DNA from: Candidatus Iainarchaeum sp.
GTDB lineage: Archaea > Iainarchaeota > Iainarchaeia > JAADDC01
Length of the DNA: 32,977 bases
Reading direction: 5' to 3'
Assembly (NCBI GenBank): GCA_030445695.1
Contig: JASUTF010000007.1
Coordinates: 1-32,977, forward strand
Notes under the pieces: generated by a model
The model's input: the letters and a program-made list of their open reading frames with translations, nothing else
What the model was told of the DNA's origin: nothing
Database searches by the model: none
Translations under genes and position numbers: made by a program
In this document: positions 1-7,332 of the stretch, piece after piece
Layout of the letters: the number at the start of each line of letters is the position of its first letter
How positions within the stretch are numbered: the stretch's first letter is position 1

Positions 1-17
1 GTCAGAGAATCTGGTGT

Positions 18-91
18 GGGCCCGTAGCTCAGTCCGGCAGAGCGCCCGCTTGGCATGCGGGAGGCCCCGGGTTCAAATCCCGGCGGGTCCA
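18..91 (+). tRNA. tRNA-Ala (anticodon GGC)
   Basis: 7-bp acceptor GGGCCCG/CGGGTCC including a G3:U70 wobble (alanine identity element); anticodon arm CCCGC-TTGGCAT-GCGGG; T-loop GTTCAAATC; discriminator A; no encoded CCA. Confidence 0.95.
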
Positions 92-96
92 CTAGA

Positions 97-111
97 GGGG
101 GTTGCACCCCC
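97..111 (+). terminator. Hairpin downstream of tRNA-Ala (GGGGGT-TGC-ACCCCC), possible transcript end/processing element
   Basis: 6-bp perfect stem, 3-nt loop, 5 nt after the tRNA. Confidence 0.3.
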
Positions 112-227
112 TTCACCCCTGCGTGCTATCTTCGCTACGCTCGACAGCCCATTGCGTCTAACAAGGTCCACTTCTTATAACATCCCTGACCACGGCGATC
201 GTATTTCGACGAACGTCCCACGACAGT

Positions 228-1931
228 GTGAACATTCGTCTAACGGCGGCATTTAATATGCTTTTTGACGAATTTTATTACATGGGATATGTCCGCCTGG
301 AGAGCACAGTATCCGTGGATGACAAAAAATACACCGAAAACAGGGTTATCGTACCCGTTGCAGCCGAATACGTCCTCGACCCAGAGACGAACATCGTCTA
401 CCTTAAAAAGGAGAACGGAACTACCGAGCGTATCGGCTCCTACGAATACTGGAAGCGCATTATGAAGTACAGGGCCCGGCTAACAGCGGATTTGAAGGGA
501 TCCAACGGTCATTTTAACGGCTACGGATTGTCCTGCGGCCTGTGTAACATGCATAAGAACAGCACGGCGCTTCTCAACGTCATCGCCACAAACATGTGCG
601 ACCTTCGCTGCTGGTACTGCTTCTTCTACTCTGCCATTGCAGGGTACGTCTACCTGCCCACGCTGGAGGATTTTGAAAGAATATTTGACAGGGCAATAGA
701 GATCAACGGCTACATGCCCCCTGTCCAGATAACAGGTGGTGAGCCCGCACTCCGGGACGACCTGGCAGATATCATACGTCTCGCCAAGAAGAAGGGAGCC
801 CCGCACATCCAGCTGAACACGAATTCTGTCTTTTACGGCATTGAATACTACAAAAACCCTGAGAAAGCCCCTGAAAGGATAAGGGAATATGTGAAAGCAG
901 GCCTCAACACGATATACACGTCCTTCGACGGCGTTAAACCTGAAACCAACTTCAAGAACCACTACGAACTGCCGTTTGCACTGCGCAACTATTACGAAGG
1001 AGGGCTGCGTTCAATCGTTCTCGTCCCGACCGTTAGTACAATGAACCTCGATGAAATACCTGATGTCATCCGTTTCGCCGTCCACAACTACCGATGGGGC
1101 ATAAAAGGTGTGAACTTTCAGCCGTTATCAATTCTTGACCGTGTTGATGAGGAGAAGAGAAAAGCACTGCGTGTAACCCAGTCAGACATCGTAGAGAAAC
1201 TGGAAGAGGTCGGGCTGGGCGATATGGATATGTGGTTCCCCGTCCCCACGGTTCAGTATCTGGCAGACCTCATCTCCGGCGAGAAGTACTTCGTGCACTT
1301 CTATAACAGCGAGAAGTGCGGGATCGCGACGTATGCATTCGTAGATGGGGAGAAGCTCCGCCCGATAACCGATTTCATCGACGTGGACGGGTTCTTGAAA
1401 GAGGTGGAAGAAATTTACACAAGCTGGTTGAAGAAGGTCTACTACGGTGTCAGGGCTGCCCTTACGAAGATCCGCGGAAAGGATCCGAAGGAAATCGCCC
1501 TCGAGCGGCTGGATGATTTCATAAAGAAAGATCGTCTACCGAACGGGGCATCTCTGAAGGAAATTGTGGGTAGAGCAATTACAGAAGGATCCTACGACGC
1601 GTTGGGTGCCTTCCACGATGGGGCGCTTTTCATAGGTATGATGCACTTCATGGACTATTACAACTACGATTTCAACCGCGTGCAGCGCTGCAGCATTCAC
1701 TACGGGATGCCGTCGGGGCTCTACCCGTTCTGCACCTTCAACGTCTACGCTGACAAGTACAGGGACGTGCTGCTGAAGGCGTCCAGAGTACAGGATCCAG
1801 AAGAAGAGAAGCGCTGGACAGAATACGAGAAACGGCGGGCGTTACAGGTGGCCGAGTTCAGGAAGCACCTGGATGAAATCGTCGAGCATCCGATCTACAA
1901 GGAAGCTTATGGGTTCCTTGACCTATCTTAA
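228..1931 (+). CDS. tes: Radical SAM protein, resembles archaeal tetraether lipid synthase (Tes/GDGT-MAS)
   Basis: CxxxCxxC motif (CDLRCWYC) preceded by a Cys/His segment (CGLCNMHKNSTALLNVIATNMCDLRCWYCFF), GGEP motif, ~560 aa. GTG start at 228; ATG at 258 or 282 are alternatives. Confidence 0.6.
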   Translation: MNIRLTAAFNMLFDEFYYMGYVRLESTVSVDDKKYTENRVIVPVAAEYVLDPETNIVYLKKENGTTERIGSYEYWKRIMKYRARLTADLKGSNGHFNGYGLSCGLCNMHKNSTALLNVIATNMCDLRCWYCFFYSAIAGYVYLPTLEDFERIFDRAIEINGYMPPVQITGGEPALRDDLADIIRLAKKKGAPHIQLNTNSVFYGIEYYKNPEKAPERIREYVKAGLNTIYTSFDGVKPETNFKNHYELPFALRNYYEGGLRSIVLVPTVSTMNLDEIPDVIRFAVHNYRWGIKGVNFQPLSILDRVDEEKRKALRVTQSDIVEKLEEVGLGDMDMWFPVPTVQYLADLISGEKYFVHFYNSEKCGIATYAFVDGEKLRPITDFIDVDGFLKEVEEIYTSWLKKVYYGVRAALTKIRGKDPKEIALERLDDFIKKDRLPNGASLKEIVGRAITEGSYDALGAFHDGALFIGMMHFMDYYNYDFNRVQRCSIHYGMPSGLYPFCTFNVYADKYRDVLLKASRVQDPEEEKRWTEYEKRRALQVAEFRKHLDEIVEHPIYKEAYGFLDLS

Positions 1932-1954
1932 ATTGTTCCCTGCATCTTTGTTGT

Positions 1955-2770
1955 ATGCTATCAGAGATCTTTGTCGAATTTCCTCAGAGGGTTTTTCACG
2001 TGCCCGCCGAGAAGAAACACGAGGCAGAAACGAAAAAGGATCTGGGAAACTGCACCGTTTTGCCCGCGATGTCGCCTGAAATGGCAGGTGCCGTAAGAAT
2101 AAAGTTCAAGACAGGGGGGAAGGGCGCGCGCGATTTCTCCCGGCTCCCCGTGGAAACGGGGACGGCGGTGCTGGAACGATTAGTGAGCATTTCCGAGCAG
2201 TTGGGGCGTAGCTACTGGATAACGGGCGACTTTGGCTGGCTGGTAAAGGGAAAGGACAAGCTCACATTCAGCATTTTCCCGGATCCGTGGCACGTGGTGG
2301 AAGATTTCGTGGAGGAAACGGAAGGGAGGCGCAGGTTCGACCCGCTCACCGATGCGATCATGGACGGCGTTAAGAAGTGGGATAGGTTCTACGTGCGGTA
2401 CGGAGACGCCCACATGACCGGTGCCGTGATGCACGGCGACCGGCTCACCGACTTCGTGCAGCTGAAACGCCTGATCGGATCAATGAGGACGCAGTACGGG
2501 AAGATGAGGGAAGTGCTATACCAGCAGCGAAGAGCACTCCTTGAGCGGGGCCAGATGCCCTCGATCGGTTATCACGTCCTCACAATAAACTACAACGAAC
2601 CGCAGATTGTAGTGATTCCCCGCGTCTTCGTGCCCAGAAAGGGAACTTGGAAAGCCATAGAGCTCCTCTACAACGCAAGAATTGTAAGGGATCTGAAGGG
2701 GGAGGCGGCGGAGCAGTTCTGGGAGACGCACAAAGAAGTGGTGGGGGAGATCATAAAGGCAATTAAATAA
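1955..2770 (+). CDS. Hypothetical protein
   Basis: 271-aa ORF with coding-like composition; no family recognised; start uncertain. Confidence 0.6.
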   Translation: MLSEIFVEFPQRVFHVPAEKKHEAETKKDLGNCTVLPAMSPEMAGAVRIKFKTGGKGARDFSRLPVETGTAVLERLVSISEQLGRSYWITGDFGWLVKGKDKLTFSIFPDPWHVVEDFVEETEGRRRFDPLTDAIMDGVKKWDRFYVRYGDAHMTGAVMHGDRLTDFVQLKRLIGSMRTQYGKMREVLYQQRRALLERGQMPSIGYHVLTINYNEPQIVVIPRVFVPRKGTWKAIELLYNARIVRDLKGEAAEQFWETHKEVVGEIIKAIK

Positions 2771-3566
2771 ACGCTTCCAGCGTCCTATCCCTTTTCGGTG
2801 GCAGATCCACAACGTCCCCGTCCCGGAGTGCCACCGTTTTGACACCGAACTCTTCCTCTATCCGCCTCGCAAGGGCCCGTTCCATCTTCCTCATGGTGAT
2901 CTTGGCCCCGAAGTGCTGTAGAAGGACGATCTCAGGGGTTATCTCCGAAAGGACGGAGCGCACAGTGTCCATGTTCGTGTGGGGAACCCGCTCCTCTCCG
3001 TCAAAGATCAGGTTGAATATTACGGCGTTGGGGCGGAGTTTCTTCAACTCCCTGCCCAGTTCGTCCGTATACCCCGTGTCAGAAAGGTAGGAAACGGTAT
3101 ACTTGCCGTCGCTGAATGTGAAGCCAACGCCGGAGGGCTCGTTGTGCCACGTGGGGGTAGTGTAAACCTTCAGATCTCCGATCCGGAACTCCTGACCGGG
3201 CTCCGCAACAATGACCTGGTCAAGCATCGCCTTATGATATTCTCCGATCACGGGCAGGAAGTCCTGGCAGCCGTTGATTGCACAGGACGAACCGATAAGA
3301 ATGCCCCTCTTCTTCCTGCCGCCGTCCGCCATGCCCTCAACGAGAACGGGGACATCGTGGGAGTGATCGAGATGGGCATGGCTAACGAGGACTGCTGAAA
3401 GCTTTCCGGGATCTCCAACGACCTTGTTCAGATATACAACGGCCCCGGGACCGGGATCCACATGCACCATTGTCTCACCGGACCGGACGACAAATCCCGC
3501 GGTTCTCCTCAACTGCTTTGTCATTACGAAGCGTCCGCCACCTGTTCCAAGAAATATGAACCTCAT
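2763..3566 (-). CDS. MBL-fold metallo-hydrolase (RNase Z/cyclic phosphodiesterase-like)
   Basis: N-terminal FLGTGGG, SHAHLDHSHD metal motif, SYLSDTGYTDE, C-terminal LLQHFGAK. Confidence 0.85.
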   Translation of the reverse strand: MRFIFLGTGGGRFVMTKQLRRTAGFVVRSGETMVHVDPGPGAVVYLNKVVGDPGKLSAVLVSHAHLDHSHDVPVLVEGMADGGRKKRGILIGSSCAINGCQDFLPVIGEYHKAMLDQVIVAEPGQEFRIGDLKVYTTPTWHNEPSGVGFTFSDGKYTVSYLSDTGYTDELGRELKKLRPNAVIFNLIFDGEERVPHTNMDTVRSVLSEITPEIVLLQHFGAKITMRKMERALARRIEEEFGVKTVALRDGDVVDLPPKRDRTLEAFI

Positions 3567-4111
3567 TTTTCCACCTCGAAGGATTCTACCTCTTTATATA
3601 TGGGTCCCGACGGCGTGAGCGTGGAGCTATACAAAACAAAACGCTCAAACGTAAAGGATCCGAAGTCCAGCGATGCATCTTCACGTATCTTCCGGACGAT
3701 CTCGGGGCTGAACCGCTTGACACGCCCGATGGTAACGTGCGGGTGGAACGGCTTCATCTCGCGGGGAACGCCGTGCGCAACGAGAACGTCGTCAATCATC
3801 TTGCTAACGGACACCAGCTCGTTGAAGCCCTCCTTCACACCTACCCATACGACGCGGGGACGCTCCACAGAGGGGAACGCACCAACACCGGAAAGGTGCA
3901 CGCGAAACAGCCCTGTTTTGACGCTCTCCAGTGTGCCCACGATGTCAGGGATGCGGGTTTCAGGTACCTCGCCCATAAACTTAAGCGTGATGTGCAGGTT
4001 CTCCCGCTCCACATACTTGATTCCCTTGATACTTTGCTGCCACGAACCTATGAGACGCCAGACCGCTTCTCTCTGCTCATCCGGCAGGGGGACTCCCACG
4101 AAGAGGCGCAT
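3563..4111 (-). CDS. thpR: RNA 2',3'-cyclic phosphodiesterase (2'-5' RNA ligase family)
   Basis: MRLFVGVPLPDEQ, two HxTx motifs (HITLKF, HVTIGRV). Confidence 0.9.
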   Translation of the reverse strand: MRLFVGVPLPDEQREAVWRLIGSWQQSIKGIKYVERENLHITLKFMGEVPETRIPDIVGTLESVKTGLFRVHLSGVGAFPSVERPRVVWVGVKEGFNELVSVSKMIDDVLVAHGVPREMKPFHPHVTIGRVKRFSPEIVRKIREDASLDFGSFTFERFVLYSSTLTPSGPIYKEVESFEVEK

Positions 4112-4143
4112 GTATTATTTAAAGGTGAACGGTTTTTTACTAC

Positions 4144-4557
4144 ATGCGGGTGCTCTTTGAGGAAATTGTTTTTGGGACGAAGAGAAAGGAGCAGATTGTG
4201 GATATCACAGGAGAGGTGCGCGCCGTACTGAACAGATGGGGCGTGCAGGACGGGATCGTGGTGATTTTCGCTCCCCACGCCACAGCGTCCATCGTCCTTA
4301 ACGAGAACGAGCCCGGGCTGGAGAGGGATATCCTGAACCTTTTCAACCTGATTGCCCCAACGGATGCCGACTACCACCACAACAGGATAGACAACAACGC
4401 CCATGCACACCTTCGGTCGGCGGCGTTTCCGCCATACGTCGTCGTCCCCGTGAAGAACGGCAAGATGCTGCTCGGCGCCTGGCAAAGGATAATGTTCGTG
4501 GAGAACGACGGGCCCAGAGCACAGCGACGGGTCATCGTGGAGTATATGGGCGAGTAG
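4144..4557 (+). CDS. YjbQ family protein (secondary thiamine-phosphate synthase family)
   Basis: FAPHATASIVLNENEPGLERDI, HNRIDNNAHAHLRSA, LGAWQRIMFVENDGPRAQRRVIV. Confidence 0.92.
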   Translation: MRVLFEEIVFGTKRKEQIVDITGEVRAVLNRWGVQDGIVVIFAPHATASIVLNENEPGLERDILNLFNLIAPTDADYHHNRIDNNAHAHLRSAAFPPYVVVPVKNGKMLLGAWQRIMFVENDGPRAQRRVIVEYMGE

Positions 4558-4568
4558 GTAAGATCGGT

Positions 4569-5510
4569 ATGCCCCACCCGGAGGAGGAGTTCGTAAGACA
4601 GGGGGTTCGCGAGTACATAGCTTCCGTCTTCGGTGCGCCTCCACGGTCCCTGTATCCGGGCAAGGATCCCTTGTGGTTCTGGCGGGGGCCGACGCCGGGG
4701 AGAGATACGTTCTCCTACGTCCCCCCTCCAGATGTTTTCGAAAGGATTGCCCGCGAGATCGGCATAGAAAGGGGACACACTGTCGCGCACCCCTACGCTC
4801 TGGACGAAAGCTACAAGAAACTCCTGGAGAGGCAAGGTGCGGTAGTACACTCCTTTGACCTGTCTGCCGAATCTGCCATTCGCTCCGGCTCAAAAATTGC
4901 GGATGCCGAGCGGCTCGTGGACTACACAAAGCGAAAGTATGACCACTTCTTCGCGTTTGAACCAACATCGCTGTTTCTGGCCACGTCCGGACCGGTGAAG
5001 GGTATTCTCGCACTGGCGTCCGCGCTGAACATTGCAGACAGGGTGCACATAGCGTATTCCTACAATCCGAGATCCTCGGAGCACCACATGGACTTTGAGG
5101 CGCTGTTCAGGTGGCTGGCGAATCAGTTCGGCGGCCGGGTTGAGAAAAGAACATATCCCGCGGGAAGCAGAGAGCTCTTTGCAGTGACGACCATTTCCAT
5201 TCCCGACGAGGCAAAAAGAAAGCAGCTACTCGAACTTGCCCGCCTCCTCCATAAAACCGTCGTGCAGGGCCTGCCCGCGGATTATACCCGCCGCGTGATC
5301 CTCGCCGGCAAGATATCCGACGAAAAAGCAGAGACGCACAGCGCACCCCTTGAGATGGTTGAAAAACACGCGGATCGCGTGGTTCAACGCATGAAGAGAA
5401 CACGATGGGGCGACAAAACGCTCTACGATGTTTTCAAGGACTTACTCCGCGCACGTGAAGAGGTTAGGAAGGAATACTCGCCGGGAAAGCCCAAGAAACC
5501 TATCTTTTAA
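4569..5510 (+). CDS. Hypothetical protein
   Basis: 313-aa ORF between yjbQ and tRNA-Ser; no family recognised. Confidence 0.65.
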   Translation: MPHPEEEFVRQGVREYIASVFGAPPRSLYPGKDPLWFWRGPTPGRDTFSYVPPPDVFERIAREIGIERGHTVAHPYALDESYKKLLERQGAVVHSFDLSAESAIRSGSKIADAERLVDYTKRKYDHFFAFEPTSLFLATSGPVKGILALASALNIADRVHIAYSYNPRSSEHHMDFEALFRWLANQFGGRVEKRTYPAGSRELFAVTTISIPDEAKRKQLLELARLLHKTVVQGLPADYTRRVILAGKISDEKAETHSAPLEMVEKHADRVVQRMKRTRWGDKTLYDVFKDLLRAREEVRKEYSPGKPKKPIF

Positions 5511-5546
5511 ACGATTTCTTTCCATTCTCATCTTGTCAGTTCTGGT

Positions 5547-5629
5547 GCCGGGGTGGCCGAGTGGTTAAGGCGCCGGTCTGGAGAACCGGTGGGGGACACC
5601 CCGCCTGGGTTCGAATCCCAGCCCCGGCG
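5547..5629 (+). tRNA. tRNA-Ser (anticodon GGA)
   Basis: Acceptor GCCGGGG/CCCCGGC, discriminator G, anticodon arm CCGGT-CTGGAGA-ACCGG, long variable arm GGGGGACACCCC, T-arm CTGGGTTCGAATCCCAG. Confidence 0.95.
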
Positions 5630-5699
5630 CTCATTCAAACCATTTCATTGTTTACGTGACTTCGTGTTAAGGGTATCCTCGATCTCCTTATACTTAGCT

Positions 5700-5820
5700 G
5701 TGGGTACGGGTTCAGAGAACCCGTGGCCGCGTTCGAGCGGCGCACTGACTACGTCAGGCGCGCTCGGAGGAACTCCGAGTCGCCAGAGAGCCTGCCTTCG
5801 TGATCCCAGCCCCGGCGTTC
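5700..5820 (+). ncRNA. Putative structured RNA or decayed/expanded tRNA-Ser-derived element
   Basis: Four consecutive hairpins (5706-5724, 5726-5741, ~5741-5760, 5760-5783) followed by a 15-nt exact copy of the tRNA-Ser 3' end (5803-5817 = 5615-5629); TATA-like CTTATACTTA at 5687-5696. Confidence 0.4.
5803..5817 (+). repeat. Direct repeat of tRNA-Ser 3' end (ATCCCAGCCCCGGCG)
   Basis: Exact 15-nt match to 5615-5629, 188 nt apart. Confidence 0.9.
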
Positions 5821-6044
5821 CCCCTTTAAACCACGATGCATAAAATTTACGGCCGGGTTCCAAGAACGAACTAAATGTAGAGCGGCGAATTCTTATGCAA
5901 TCCAACCGAAGTAGGGATGTTAGAAAAATAGGGGTCCCCAATACAAAAAGATGGAATTCCAAGTTTTTATAACCGTTGGGTAGTAACATAAAAACCCCAA
6001 ATGAGGGATATTATTGCCCGCGGAGGCGGGCCGGGGGCGGAAGG

Positions 6045-6212
6045 ATGATGGTGCTATCCCCTCAGGTGGATTTTGACTCGCCCCCCACACTGCTTATAGG
6101 CGGAGGTCTGTTTTTCCTTATGACGAAAGACCCGGGGTGGGGGTGGATTCTGATCCTTCTGGGCACAATACTTGCACTGAAGGCCTATGAGAGCAGGTGT
6201 TGGGAGAACTAG
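6045..6212 (+). CDS. Small membrane protein (about 55 aa)
   Basis: MMVLSPQVDFDSPPTLLIGGGLFFLMTKDPGWGWILILLGTILALKAYESRCWEN; two hydrophobic segments; GGAAGG upstream of ATG; TATA-like TTTTTATAA at ~5964. Confidence 0.6.
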   Translation: MMVLSPQVDFDSPPTLLIGGGLFFLMTKDPGWGWILILLGTILALKAYESRCWEN

Positions 6213-6273
6213 TGCACTTCTTTTTTATCTGAACGCAAACCGAAGAGAAAAATAGTAAAAAGTGTGACGTCCG

Positions 6274-7332
6274 CTAACGACGCCACAACAGCAAAAGCAA
6301 AACCAGGACAAGCATTCCTGTACCTATTGCTATCGGGAGTGCTCCACTACCGAGTAACGCAAGACCTGTGGGTCCGGTATTTCCCGTTCCTTCTTCCGGC
6401 GCTGGCGCCACGGGTGGCGGCACTGATTCGTTCAGTTCCCCTTCTGTTGTCCCTGTTTGCGGTGTCTCCGCTGCTTCCTGTTTGTTGGGTTCCGTGGCTA
6501 TGGCAATCACCGAAAACGTCGTCGGGCCAGACACAAAGGTGTAAACGCCGTTGACATCGCTGACGAGTTCTGTGTTCAGTTCCTCCCACGTCCCGTTGAC
6601 ACAGTGAAGAATCTGCGTTGCCTCAAGGTTCAAATCGTTCTCTGCATACCACGAGGCGTTCACGTCGAAACTCACTGTTCCGCTCTCGTAGTCGCCGTTC
6701 ACGGTAACGTCAAGGTAAGCATACACATTGTCGAGAGGTGCGCACTCCAGTGTGTTCGGCGGGTCTGTGCTCTCCACGACGTTCACGGTTGTTCCGGGTG
6801 CTGTGCCAAACAGCGTAACTGTTCCGTGCGCACTCGTTTCAGTGACCGTTCCGCCGGACTCGGGCGGGACGTTCTCCTCTGGCGGTGCAGGTGTAGCCCC
6901 GCCGCCTCCGAGTGTTCCTCCACCGCTTGGCGGAGGCGTCGGCTCCGGACAGTCAAGAGGACAGAGTTCTTCTGTTTCACTGCCATCGCAATGACCGTTA
7001 CCGCAGAACACCATTCCTCTCGCGTCTATGTTTAACTCGTACAACGCACCGCTCTGGAAATTAATATCAACGTACTTCGTTCCTCCGATGTAGATATGGA
7101 CCACGGAGTACTCTCCCGTCGGCCGTGTAACGATGAACAGGTCTGAAGCGTATCCATACGCCCCGTTCTGCACCGTTGTCTCTGTAGATGTGCCGATAAC
7201 CGCCGTGATTACCGTTCCGTCCTTCGCGCCGACGACGTAGCCGTAGAACTGCATCCCCGGCTCAGGGGGACTCACTGCCCACGCAACCCCCATAAAGAAA
7301 AGGAGGAAGAGTGGCACTAGTTTAGCGTTCAT
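6274..7332 (-). CDS. Exported cell-surface protein with PGF-pre-PGF-like domain and C-terminal membrane anchor
   Basis: Signal peptide MNAKLVPLFLLFFMGVAWA; Pro/Gly linker; SFDVNASWYAENDLNLEATQILHCVNGTWEELNTELV...FSVIAIA; C-terminal LPIAIGTGMLVLVLLLLLWRR. ORF track start (7503) extends too far upstream. Confidence 0.75.
   Translation of the reverse strand: MNAKLVPLFLLFFMGVAWAVSPPEPGMQFYGYVVGAKDGTVITAVIGTSTETTVQNGAYGYASDLFIVTRPTGEYSVVHIYIGGTKYVDINFQSGALYELNIDARGMVFCGNGHCDGSETEELCPLDCPEPTPPPSGGGTLGGGGATPAPPEENVPPESGGTVTETSAHGTVTLFGTAPGTTVNVVESTDPPNTLECAPLDNVYAYLDVTVNGDYESGTVSFDVNASWYAENDLNLEATQILHCVNGTWEELNTELVSDVNGVYTFVSGPTTFSVIAIATEPNKQEAAETPQTGTTEGELNESVPPPVAPAPEEGTGNTGPTGLALLGSGALPIAIGTGMLVLVLLLLLWRR

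Noticed and set aside
151-246. Imperfect direct repeat CATT(G)CGTCTAAC near the radical SAM start
   Set aside because: Only ~12 nt, two copies with a mismatch/indel; likely chance.
14-256. 80-aa ORF across tRNA-Ala
   Set aside because: Translates the tRNA sequence; spurious.
3462-4160. 232-aa plus-strand ORF opposite the MBL hydrolase and thpR
   Set aside because: Antisense to two recognisable families; no motif.
4048-5013. 321-aa minus-strand ORF across yjbQ and the 313-aa gene
   Set aside because: Overlaps two better-supported plus-strand genes; composition Arg/Pro/His-rich, typical of shadow ORFs.
5615-5817. An active integrative mobile element at tRNA-Ser
   Set aside because: Only 188 bp between repeats and no integrase or recombinase gene; kept only as a possible scar.
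5553-5843. 96-aa ORF across tRNA-Ser and the hairpin region
   Set aside because: Translates the tRNA and structured region; spurious. The opposite-strand 5645-5989 ORF was also rejected for lack of coding character.
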